Below, piece by piece: positions 1 to 6,554 of a stretch of DNA of 16,657 nucleotides. Numbering within the stretch: position 1 is the first letter of the stretch; every line of letters starts with the position of its first letter. The stretch lies in assembly GCA_030596465.1 (NCBI GenBank), contig JAUVJW010000015.1, forward strand, positions 1 to 16,657. The letters are read 5' to 3'. This DNA is from Candidatus Fermentibacteraceae bacterium (GTDB taxonomy: Bacteria > Fermentibacterota > Fermentibacteria > Fermentibacterales > JCC-6). Made by a program: the position numbers and the translations under genes. The notes beneath the pieces are model-generated. The model saw only the letters and a program-made list of their open reading frames with translations, was not told the DNA's origin and ran no database searches.

Positions 1-846
1 ATCTTCCTCTACTTTTCCTGTCACGGCGGTGGAACGGTAATCGCGTTTCGCGATGAAGACAACGGGATAGCCCAGGACAACTACTCAATAGAGTTTGAGG
101 ATCCCTACTGGCCCGACAGTGACGGCAGAGTCTATGACGGGTCTGCCGGGGGTGACTACTATGAGACAGATCTTGATGAGGATTTTGACAACATGCATTC
201 GGTTGTGATTGCCTACAATGCCTGCAGCATGGCAAACGGATCCATGAATGAGATCGGACTGAATCACGGGGCAATAGGCTCTATTGGAAGCCTTGCTTCT
301 GTTTCGTTCGATGGCTCGGGCTGGTGGTGGAACCTCTGGGTTCATCTTGTAACAGAGGAAGGCTTCACTCTCGGTGAAGCTGCCACTTACAGCAACGCCA
401 GAGTCTCCACAATCTACACACCTCCGGGAACCACCGCGGGTGCGGATGCAACGCTGCAGTATGTGCTTTACGGAGATCCGATGGTTAACTTTGTGAGTCC
501 TGACGCCGCGGTACCCGCGCCTCTTCCACGCAACACAGCCTACGGTACACACTTCCCTGACGGCATGAGTGAAGGAATTGAGGGTAGCCAGGGCAATACC
601 GCGTTGAGTGTGATGTCAAACAACCCGGTAACATCTTCCGCTTCAGTGATTGTCTGCGGGAACGGCAATGCTGTTTTGAATGTATTTGATCTCAGCGGAA
701 GACTGATTTCAAGCCCCGGCATTGGAGTTCTCAACGGTCAGAAAACAGTGAATATTGATATGTCCGGGCTTGCTCCGGGAATGTATTTCCTTCGTCTGAC
801 TCAGGGTTCTGAAACATCCACAGCGAGCATAATGCTTGTTGAGTAG
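1..846 (+). CDS. C25 (gingipain-type) cysteine peptidase, C-terminal part, with T9SS sorting domain
   Basis: The frame is open from base 1, so this is the 3' end of a larger gene; 281 residues are visible. FSCHGGG at residues 6-12 contains the presumed catalytic His (residue 8), and YNACSMANG places the presumed nucleophile Cys at residue 75, the His/Cys pair of family C25. Acidic, aromatic-rich loops follow. The last ~70 residues form a beta domain with NVFDLSGRLI and GLAPGMYFLRL, ending in SIMLVE, the pattern of the Por/type IX secretion C-terminal sorting domain. Known: such proteins cross the outer membrane through T9SS, which cleaves the tail. Inferred: an extracellular protease. The N-terminal signal peptide and prodomain lie outside the window. 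The stop is UAG, and a strong hairpin follows 8 nt later. The family call is firm; the substrate is unknown. Confidence 0.88.
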   Translation: MFLYFSCHGGGTVIAFRDEDNGIAQDNYSIEFEDPYWPDSDGRVYDGSAGGDYYETDLDEDFDNMHSVVIAYNACSMANGSMNEIGLNHGAIGSIGSLASVSFDGSGWWWNLWVHLVTEEGFTLGEAATYSNARVSTIYTPPGTTAGADATLQYVLYGDPMVNFVSPDAAVPAPLPRNTAYGTHFPDGMSEGIEGSQGNTALSVMSNNPVTSSASVIVCGNGNAVLNVFDLSGRLISSPGIGVLNGQKTVNIDMSGLAPGMYFLRLTQGSETSTASIMLVE

Positions 847-854
847 TGCATAGA

Positions 855-882
855 AACAGGTCCGGCGGAAGCCGGGCCTGTT
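855..882. terminator. Hairpin between convergent genes, likely bidirectional terminator
   Basis: A 12-bp inverted repeat (AACAGGTCCGGC / GCCGGGCCTGTT, one G-U pair on the plus strand) closes a GGAA tetraloop. It lies in the 48-nt gap between the C25 peptidase and the convergent roadblock gene. There is no real T-tract on either side (only TT on the plus strand), so it may act as an RNA-stability or Rho-assisted 3' end rather than a textbook intrinsic terminator. The position between two converging 3' ends supports an end-of-transcript role. Confidence 0.65.
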
Positions 883-894
883 CACCGGGAGTTC

Positions 895-1245
895 TTAAAG
901 AACTTCTTTAAGCTCCTTTTTTCTTTTTCTAACTTGAAGGCGCACATTGCCAAGACTGGCATTGGTTGCGGCAACCACGGCAAGAATGGCATCTTCTCCA
1001 ATTGCTGTCATAACGATTACACCGTTGGTGTATTCCATCATTGATTGGGTAAGTTCACCGACACCAAGTTCTCTTCCAACACTTTCAGCGGAGCCAAGAC
1101 CGGTTGAAACCATTGCTCCAATTGCGTCGACATCTGCTTCGGCTCCGGCTACCGCGTCAATAACAAAACCATCGCGCCCGACACAAACGGCGGCATCAAT
1201 TCCCTGAACGTCCACCAGTGCTGCCAGAATCTCATTGCTGTTCAT
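895..1245 (-). CDS. Stand-alone roadblock/LC7 domain protein (MglB family)
   Basis: 116 residues, the normal length for a single roadblock/LC7 domain. An N-terminal helix is followed by a strand with GIDAAVCVGRDGFVID, the domain's beta-turn-beta motif. A helix then holds DAIGAMVSTGLGSAESVG, and later strands hold NGVIVMTAIGEDAILAVVA, with a basic/acidic tail (RKRKKELKEVL). Known: roadblock proteins dimerise and act as GAPs, GEFs or scaffolds for Ras-like GTPases; MglB is the GAP for MglA. Start: ATG with GAAAGGA at about 1252-1258, 6-7 nt upstream. It is the distal gene of the minus-strand MglA cluster, separated by 138 nt from the DnaA-like gene, and may have its own promoter. Partnership with the MglA at 3621-4208 is inferred from proximity. 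Confidence 0.85.
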   Translation of the reverse strand: MNSNEILAALVDVQGIDAAVCVGRDGFVIDAVAGAEADVDAIGAMVSTGLGSAESVGRELGVGELTQSMMEYTNGVIVMTAIGEDAILAVVAATNASLGNVRLQVRKRKKELKEVL

Positions 1246-1383
1246 AGAGAATCCTTTCGTGTTTGAGAAATAAATATACTGTACTATCCTAACTTACCTG
1301 TAGAAAAAAAAACACCGTTTCATGTGACAACTTCCATACACAGTAGAATTACCGTTTACTCAAATAGTAATTCCCAGCTCGAT
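1246..1383 (-). promoter_or_regulatory. Gap before the distal roadblock gene; weak promoter candidate
   Basis: The gap is AT-rich and separates the DnaA-like gene from the last roadblock gene of the operon. On the minus strand it holds a 9-T run (plus-strand A run at 1304-1312) with no convincing stem before it. Downstream of that is TATATT (plus-strand 1273-1278), a possible -10 box 27 nt before the ATG. No good -35 is present at 16-18 nt. This may allow extra expression of the roadblock gene, but the call is weak. Confidence 0.25.
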
Positions 1384-2796
1384 TTATTTCAATGCCAGCA
1401 TGGCAGATTCAATTTTACCCTCATCCAGGAACACAATGGCGAACCTGAGTTTTGCAATTTCCGGGCTATCCGGGTTCTTCTTTTCCAATTGTTGGATTCT
1501 CCTTAGAGCGGCTGTTTTAAGAGCATCAATTTGACTGTTTACTGTAGTTGCGTTTTCTATCATATGTATTGATTTCTCTTTGGAGGATTCTTCAATTTCC
1601 GGGGAAAGTTGAACGGGAGTACTCTCGGGAGTAATTTCGGGGGCAGGAGTGACTTCAGTATTCATTGCAGCTGGTCCGGATGGAGGTAAATCTTTAGCCT
1701 TTTCCTCCGCCCTTCTGTTATTAATTGCTTGTTTGAAAAGTAATTCATCTTTCAACTCGTCTGATTTCTCTTCATCATCAATATCAACAACTATGTAGGG
1801 GGAGAGGGTTTTCTTTCTTGTCTCTGTTGTTTCTGGCGGGGGAGATGTTTCTTTAACCTTTTCCGAACGATCTCGAAGGTTCATTGTATTCAGAAGGCTG
1901 GTCGCTGTTTCCAGAGAAATCTCACTCTTTGATGGTGAAGCCAGAAGATTCGCGAGAACTGCTCTTCCGGCTGCTTTGAGGGTTCTAATATTCTGCGTGA
2001 TTTTGGTGGCGATATAATTGACAATTTCAGGGCCGGGGCCGAAACCGGTATTACGGAACATTCTTTCAATAACAGCAACCCTTCCGCTAAAATCCATGGA
2101 TTTCAGTTCGATTGAAATTCCTGAGGATATACGCGAGAAGAATGTGCTATCCAGATTCTGCATGTTTTCAACTTCTGAATTAGAACAGAGTACAATTGCA
2201 TTTTTACCCTGAGGCATTCTATTGAAAACAGAGCAGAGAAAGTGTTGGAATTCAATATCGTTCTGTGCAAATTGAAGGTCGTCCAGAAGAAGGAAATTGT
2301 GACTTGTTATCCAGGCGAGAAGCTGGCTTTCCTTGTTTGTTTTTAAGCAATACCTGTAACCCATTTTCAGGTCATTAAGGTTAAGAAACAGTGTATTCTG
2401 CCTTGATGCCGACGCAATGGCTGAGAGCAGGTGGGTTTTCCCCTGGCCTGTTCCTGCATGGAAAAGAATGGGAGAGATGCTTTTCCATATTCCGGGGATC
2501 AAGGCGACAGTGCGGGCCAACTCAACGGCGTATGAATTTTCATCGGTCACAACATAGTTATCAAATGAACGCTCACTGGAAGGGGTATAAGCCAGAAGAT
2601 CAGTGAAATGATTATCGTTATTATAATGATCTCCGGGAAAGGCCGGGATTGCTTCGACTCCGCCCTGGTATTTTGCAAAGATACATATCTCTCTCGCTGT
2701 CATTTCAGAGATATAACCGGAATCTGCGCACATCTGCATGAATTCCACGAAATGAAGGCGATTTCCGATTTTGTCAGGATCAATTTCATTATTCAT
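1384..2796 (-). CDS. DnaA-type AAA+ ATPase without DNA-binding domain IV
   Basis: 470 residues. Residues 77-310 match the DnaA AAA+ module: SFDNYVV (box near the domain start, 77-83), Walker A GTGQGKTHLL (115-124), Walker B LLLDDLQF (169-176), sensor 1 VLCSNS (202-207), an Arg-finger-like SRISSG (221-226) and a sensor-2-like NIRTLKAAGRA (269-279). DnaA normally continues into domain IV with a helix-turn-helix and the DHTTV-like signature. Here the AAA+ part is followed by a low-complexity Pro/Glu/Thr linker (about 315-415) and a short helical tail (425-470) ending FLDEGKIESAMLALK. The N-terminal ~70 residues are not DnaA domain I as I know it. It overlaps the DUF4388 gene stop by 8 bp, implying translational coupling. 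Inferred role: ATP-dependent partner of the MglA/roadblock system rather than replication initiator. Alternatives are an Hda-like or DnaC-like regulator. Confidence 0.8.
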   Translation of the reverse strand: MNNEIDPDKIGNRLHFVEFMQMCADSGYISEMTAREICIFAKYQGGVEAIPAFPGDHYNNDNHFTDLLAYTPSSERSFDNYVVTDENSYAVELARTVALIPGIWKSISPILFHAGTGQGKTHLLSAIASASRQNTLFLNLNDLKMGYRYCLKTNKESQLLAWITSHNFLLLDDLQFAQNDIEFQHFLCSVFNRMPQGKNAIVLCSNSEVENMQNLDSTFFSRISSGISIELKSMDFSGRVAVIERMFRNTGFGPGPEIVNYIATKITQNIRTLKAAGRAVLANLLASPSKSEISLETATSLLNTMNLRDRSEKVKETSPPPETTETRKKTLSPYIVVDIDDEEKSDELKDELLFKQAINNRRAEEKAKDLPPSGPAAMNTEVTPAPEITPESTPVQLSPEIEESSKEKSIHMIENATTVNSQIDALKTAALRRIQQLEKKNPDSPEIAKLRFAIVFLDEGKIESAMLALK

Positions 2797-3586
2797 TCAG
2801 AAGCTCCAATCCACTGGCTTGGAGGGCTTTAACAAATTTCCCCAGTTCTATGTTAAGAACTCCAAGTCTGGTGCTGTGAGGAACAACAATAACGATTGTT
2901 AATTTTTCACTGAGCCCTGAGATGGCCAGTGTGTATAACGAGTCTTCAATGAAGGTTTTACCTATTGGTCTTTCCGGATAATCGCGGATAAAACTCATAA
3001 CAGCAATAAGAATGGGTTTTATCTTTTCCAGGAAGCCCGCCTCGGCATCAGCTTTTGCGACTATTTGACCTTTTGAGTTTATCAGATACGCCATCCGAAT
3101 TGTTGATGAATTGCTCATGATGGATTGAGGCAGCATAGCGGGCTCAGGAAGATTGGAAACCAGTTTGTCGGCAGCAGCTTGAGCCGGTGAAGCCAGTTCC
3201 GCGGCGGCAAGTTCTCCGGCCGCTCGCTCTTTTGCGGCAAGTTCTCTGACTGCCTGCTCTTCTTCATCCTTCAGCTTTTTCCTTTCGTCCCTTTCCTTCA
3301 ACGCCCACATAAGTGTGTTCTGAAGATCCTTCTTTATGGATATTTCTTTAGTGCTACTGCTGGAATCGAACTCAAAATCACCGTCGACCCAGTCAATCAC
3401 TTCTACAAGTGCCTGTTTGCCGGTTATTGCGCCAAGCGTTGCATGAACAAGCTTGCCTTTGTTGTAATAGAACTCCGCAGTGTTGCCAGCCTGCTCAAGA
3501 ATCAGTTTACCGCTGAGATGATTTGTACTCGGCAGTTGTAACAACGCGACAACACCGAACTCACTTAAGTTGCCATTGAAAGCCAT
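2789..3586 (-). CDS. DUF4388 (PATAN) protein with C-terminal roadblock-like domain
   Basis: 265 residues in three parts. Residues 1-95 are a DUF4388/PATAN domain: MAFNGNLSEFGVVALLQLPS, then SGKLILEQAG, FYYNKGKLVHATLGAITGKQAL and a WVDGDFEF strand. Residues 97-145 are Ala/Glu/Lys-rich and probably a coiled coil. Residues 158-260 look like a roadblock/LC7 fold: RMAYLINSKGQIVAKAD (beta-turn-beta), a helix, then LYTLAISGLSEKLTIVIVV and a final helix; this assignment is less certain. Known: PATAN domains occur with receiver domains and in signalling or motility proteins, including those encoded near MglA. Start ATG; AAAGGAG lies at 3598-3605, an 11-nt spacer. Gene order MglA, this protein, then the DnaA-like ATPase suggests an adaptor between GTPase and ATPase (inference). 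Confidence 0.78.
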   Translation of the reverse strand: MAFNGNLSEFGVVALLQLPSTNHLSGKLILEQAGNTAEFYYNKGKLVHATLGAITGKQALVEVIDWVDGDFEFDSSSSTKEISIKKDLQNTLMWALKERDERKKLKDEEEQAVRELAAKERAAGELAAAELASPAQAAADKLVSNLPEPAMLPQSIMSNSSTIRMAYLINSKGQIVAKADAEAGFLEKIKPILIAVMSFIRDYPERPIGKTFIEDSLYTLAISGLSEKLTIVIVVPHSTRLGVLNIELGKFVKALQASGLELLNE

Positions 3587-3620
3587 GTGTAATCAGGCTC
3601 CTTTCGTTGGCCCAGACAGA

Positions 3621-4208
3621 TCAATCCAGTTGAAAGTTTCTTATGACTTCCTTACTGATGAGTTGGAGAGTTTTCATAACTCCTGCTCCGGAAGTGGCTA
3701 CTGATTCAGTTACAAGGATATCTTCCGGAAGTTCAAGTATATCCTCTATCTTTCCCAATGGAATGATTTCGTCAAAATCCCGTTTGTTGTATTGAAGAAC
3801 TATAGGGAAAGAATCAAGATCAACTCCAAAACTGTTCAGGTTGGCTATCATTCTTCTGTACATATCAATATTATCGTCAAGTCTGTCTACTTTGGAATCC
3901 GCGACAAAGACAACTCCGTCCGCGCCTTCAAGAATAATACGTCTGCTTGCCTCGTAGAAAATTTGTCCCGGTATGGTGTAAAGATGAATTTTCAGGGAGA
4001 AGCCCTGGATGGAGCCAAGTGAAACCGGAAAGAAATCGAAGAAGAGAGTTCTCTCTTCTTCAGTATCCAGAACAACCATATCGCCTTTGTATTTATCGAA
4101 TATCTTCTTGTGTATAAAAAGTAAGTTGGTGGTTTTTCCACTCATTCCCGGACCGAAGTAAACAATCTTGAATACAAGTTGCCTGTTGTTCAGGTCAAGG
4201 TGCGGCAT
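3621..4208 (-). CDS. mglA: MglA-like Ras-family small GTPase
   Basis: Reading from the ATG at 4206-4208 gives 195 residues, the usual MglA size. P-loop GPGMSGKTTN is at 19-28. The switch I region DTEEERTLFFDFFP (48-61) includes the R53 equivalent of the MglA intrinsic Arg. LYTIPGQIFYEASRR (77-90) is the MglA form of the G3 motif, which lacks the Asp of eukaryotic Ras. Then come VVFVADS, NKRD (141-144, G4) and ATSGAGV (171-177, G5). All nucleotide-binding motifs look intact. A TTG seven codons upstream (4227-4229) would also be in frame, but homologues start close to the ATG, and GGAGAGG ends 6 nt before it, so the ATG is preferred. It overlaps the MglB-like gene by 14 bp. Role: a GTP/GDP switch, controlling polarity in Myxococcus; here the role is inferred. 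Confidence 0.92.
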   Translation of the reverse strand: MPHLDLNNRQLVFKIVYFGPGMSGKTTNLLFIHKKIFDKYKGDMVVLDTEEERTLFFDFFPVSLGSIQGFSLKIHLYTIPGQIFYEASRRIILEGADGVVFVADSKVDRLDDNIDMYRRMIANLNSFGVDLDSFPIVLQYNKRDFDEIIPLGKIEDILELPEDILVTESVATSGAGVMKTLQLISKEVIRNFQLD

Positions 4209-4704
4209 CCTCTTCCTCTCCAATGACAAAAATACGATCTATCAGGTTGAGCGCGTATTCTTTAAAGTCCGGTATGGAAATGTCATGAATGGCATCTTTC
4301 TGATCTTCCCTGTTTTTGTTCAGCAGGTGGACAAGGGCGGGGCTGCTCCTCTTTGCCGCAAGTCTGACTCGACCTATTCTCGAGTAATCTTCAAAAACAA
4401 TGACCATCATGGATTTTTCACCAATAAGAGAGATATGAATGTGCCTTTTCTCGCCCTGTTGCAGAAGAATAGAGAATTGTTCTTCTCCGACAAGATTAGC
4501 AACCTCCTATGTTGCTGAGAACATTCCGGCAACAAGCGCCGCAAGAGCGGTGGCATTCAGGTTTGCTACTTCTCCGGCCTGGCCCAGGCAGATTCCATGT
4601 CTGCTGATAAGCAGGGCAGTCAAAGCTTCAGTTTTTTCAACCAGTTCTAAAAGTGTTCCATTAATTGTCGCGTCCGGTCTTCTTGTAACTATTGATTCGC
4701 TCAT
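4195..4704 (-). pseudogene. MglB-like roadblock gene interrupted by an in-frame amber codon
   Basis: From the ATG at 4702-4704 (AAAGGGAG just upstream) the frame encodes 65 residues ending NATALAALVAGMFSAT, then TAG at 4507-4509. The same frame continues without any shift as EVANLVGEEQFSILLQQ, then HIHISLIGEKSMMVIVF and RIGRVRLAAKR, ending EEEDAAP-stop, 169 codons counting the amber. The two halves join into one roadblock/LC7 domain of the kind encoded directly before MglA, with a C-terminal helix extension. The stop falls in the long middle helix, so neither half should fold alone. UAG is used as a normal stop by four genes in this window, so global reassignment is unlikely. Options: recent nonsense mutation, assembly error, or suppression/readthrough. 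An AGGAGG sits on the stop, but no in-frame ATG, GTG or TTG follows at usable distance. Confidence 0.8.
4503..4509 (-). other. In-frame TAG with overlapping perfect Shine-Dalgarno
   Basis: The minus strand reads ACA TAG GAG GTT. The amber codon (4507-4509) shares bases with AGGAGG (4503-4508), the strongest Shine-Dalgarno core in the window. It is in the middle of the roadblock reading frame. The first in-frame ATG is about 93 nt further on, too far for this SD to serve it. Whether the SD-like element is meaningful for pausing or recoding, or is chance, cannot be told from sequence. Confidence 0.6.
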
Positions 4705-4728
4705 GCACTCTCCCTTTCACGAGTTACT

Positions 4729-4734
4729 ATCATA
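4729..4734 (-). promoter_or_regulatory. Possible -10 box for the MglB/MglA operon
   Basis: The minus strand has TATGAT 24 nt before the start of the roadblock gene, in an AT-rich stretch (AAATAATTGTATGATAGT). It would give a leader of under 20 nt that still includes the AAAGGGAG ribosome site. No recognisable -35 hexamer lies 16-18 nt upstream, so this is a weak call made mainly from position. Confidence 0.3.
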
Positions 4735-4843
4735 CAATTATTTAAGCAGGAAGGTCTCATGTCCAGTACCTGCGGGACAGAGGAAGAAATATCGGGAGAT
4801 TCCAGAGTACTATTCCCAGATACATTTTCATCTGAATGTCGCT

Positions 4844-4849
4844 TATAAT
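4844..4849 (+). promoter_or_regulatory. Consensus -10 box upstream of the acidic lipoprotein gene
   Basis: A perfect TATAAT lies in the 246-nt gap between the divergent MglB-like and lipoprotein genes, about 102 nt before the GTG start. The -35 region is poor (GATACA with a 19-nt spacer, or TACATT at 17). A second AT-rich candidate, TATAAA at 4896-4901, is closer to the gene. I see no other structure in this gap. Confidence 0.4.
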
Positions 4850-4950
4850 AGAAGTTGTGTTGTTGCACAATGGAATGAAGTATTAATGGGGATTGTATAA
4901 ATTCTTCAAGAAGCCAACTGTGGCGAACTTAAATTGAAAGGGGAGTCAAA

Positions 4951-6504
4951 GTGTTTAGAAAGATAGTTCCTGTATTGATCACATTGCTTCTGGGCACCGT
5001 CGGTTGTTCTCTTCTGGGGGGCGGGGGCCTGGGAGCAGGCGATACGGCAGAGGGTGATCTGGATAATGGAGTAGAAATTGAAGAGCTTCTACCCAACTCT
5101 GAAGAAGTTCTGCTTGCTGTGGGTATTGCAGTGGAAGATGACTGGATTGCATTGGAATTTCCGCTGAAGGCCGGAGACGGAGTATCACTGTTTGTCGAAG
5201 CGGATGACATTGACCCTGTGATGGTTGTTGTTGATTCTGAAGGCGGTGTTGTTGCCGTGGGTGATGACTGGGATGAGGAACTGGATGCATTCATTTCCAT
5301 GGATGTTGTGCCCGATGGGGCGAAGGTTATCGTTTTCGACATTTCCGGTGATGACGGTACATTCCTCCTTGAGCTTGATGAACCGGACGATTATGTCTGG
5401 ACTCTCGATGTAGACGAAGAAACTGAAGCCTTCATCCTTGAAGACAAGGAAAACGAGCAGTGGGATGATCTTCTTGTAGACATTGATGAGCTTTACCGTG
5501 ACGATTGGGAAACCTGCAGAGTCTTTCCTCTTGAGATCAGAGGCGAGAAATGGATCAGGATTGCAGTTGAATCTGATATCGACTGCGTGATGGCTGTTTT
5601 GCTGATTGATGGGGATGAACTTGAGTACATTGATTACGATGACGATACTGATGGAAGTAATCCTGTTTTCTCGGGTATTCTTGAATCAGGTGATTACATT
5701 GTTGTCGTAGATACTTACGGCGGATCAGAGGATGCCGAATTTGTCATTGAAGCTACAGAGCTTGACCCGGATGACATGGACATCGAGGTAGTTGATGCTG
5801 ACGAAATGGATGTCTGGTTTGATGGGGAATTCCGCGAAGATGCCTTTGTTATGAATTACTGGCCTGCTGTTGGTGATTACTATGGTATCTTTCCTGAGGA
5901 GCTGGCTCTGGTGTTCGAGTTTGAGATTGAGGAAGAGGGCGAATACATCTTTGATGTTATGTGTGTGAATGATACTAAAATGGCCATCATAGACAATCAG
6001 GATGTAATGATAGATTACAATGATGATGGACCGGAGGGGGGTCTTGATCCCCAGCTGATCCTTCACCTTGATCCCGGTTTTTACAGTGCCATCGTGGTTC
6101 CCTATGGTGAGAATTTCGGAGAATTCGTTGATTTCCGTTACTGTATGGAAACACCCATGGTTCGTGAGAGCGGATCAGTCCCCACGGAGGAAACTTTCCG
6201 TATGCACTCCAATGTGTACAAAAGTATGATGTTTGAGTCCGGCAATACTTATGAGATATTCGCGGAGAGTGATATTGATCTGACTCTGACAGTTGTATAC
6301 AGGGATGGTGAAGAATACTTCAGTGATGATGATGGTGGAGATTTCAACCCGTACCTGGAGATCGAATGCACCAGGGCGAATGCGGGAGAATGGGATATTG
6401 ATATAGAGTCCTACTCCGGTGGATCAGTCAATGGAGAGGTCTACTTTGTGGTAAGACCAATTCAGCGGGGGGGAACAGAGGAAACAGCTGGGATAAATCT
6501 CTAA
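4951..6504 (+). CDS. Highly acidic lipoprotein with repeated PPC-like beta domains
   Basis: 517 residues from a GTG start preceded by AAAGGGGAG with a 5-nt spacer. VFRKIVPVLITLLLGTVGC is a type II signal peptide with lipobox TVGC, giving lipidated Cys19, then a Gly-rich spacer. The mature part contains about four related beta modules (about 50-135, 150-265, 280-400 and 405-510). Each has the scheme of the bacterial pre-peptidase C-terminal (PPC) domain: a strand, a G-rich turn, SDIDxxxxVLxxDG, a run of Asp, then GDYIVVVDTYGG-like strands. By hand count about 135 of 517 residues are Asp or Glu against about 20 Lys or Arg, strikingly acidic. Known: PPC-like modules are extracellular stalk or binding domains, often with Ca2+. 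Inferred: an envelope-anchored, cation-binding protein. No catalytic domain is visible. Divergent from the MglA operon and followed by a terminator. Confidence 0.8.
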   Translation: MFRKIVPVLITLLLGTVGCSLLGGGGLGAGDTAEGDLDNGVEIEELLPNSEEVLLAVGIAVEDDWIALEFPLKAGDGVSLFVEADDIDPVMVVVDSEGGVVAVGDDWDEELDAFISMDVVPDGAKVIVFDISGDDGTFLLELDEPDDYVWTLDVDEETEAFILEDKENEQWDDLLVDIDELYRDDWETCRVFPLEIRGEKWIRIAVESDIDCVMAVLLIDGDELEYIDYDDDTDGSNPVFSGILESGDYIVVVDTYGGSEDAEFVIEATELDPDDMDIEVVDADEMDVWFDGEFREDAFVMNYWPAVGDYYGIFPEELALVFEFEIEEEGEYIFDVMCVNDTKMAIIDNQDVMIDYNDDGPEGGLDPQLILHLDPGFYSAIVVPYGENFGEFVDFRYCMETPMVRESGSVPTEETFRMHSNVYKSMMFESGNTYEIFAESDIDLTLTVVYRDGEEYFSDDDGGDFNPYLEIECTRANAGEWDIDIESYSGGSVNGEVYFVVRPIQRGGTEETAGINL

Positions 6505-6521
6505 ACTGCAGTTTTTTGAAG

Positions 6522-6554
6522 GCAGACCCGAAGATGAACTCCGGGTCTGCTTTT
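6522..6554 (+). terminator. Intrinsic terminator after the acidic lipoprotein gene
   Basis: GCAGACCCG (6522-6530) pairs perfectly with CGGGTCTGC (6542-6550) around an 11-nt loop and is followed by TTTTA. This is a regular Rho-independent terminator for the plus strand. The T-tract overlaps the stop codon of the convergent addA. On the minus strand the stem has no T-tract, so it may only be a weak end for the addBA transcript. Confidence 0.8.

Noticed and set aside
4209..4229. TTG start for MglA, seven residues longer
   Set aside because: The ATG at 4208 has a better-placed GGAGAGG and gives the family's usual N-terminus.
4195..4410. Separate 71-residue gene starting MMVIVF upstream of mglA
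   Set aside because: It is the same frame as the 65-residue roadblock fragment and completes that domain; the ATG is inside a conserved strand and has no proper ribosome site.
4195..4704. Genome-wide UAG reassignment to explain the amber codon
   Set aside because: UAG ends the C25, IF2B-like, TPR-like and DUF1015 genes at sensible positions in this window.
4439..4900. 153-residue plus-strand frame over the roadblock gene and intergenic gap
   Set aside because: It is antisense to the roadblock gene, has no ribosome site and no recognisable motifs.
4929..5342. Ser/Thr/Pro-rich 137-residue minus-strand frame opposite the lipoprotein
   Set aside because: The composition is the mirror of the Asp/Glu-rich coding strand; no start signal or motif.
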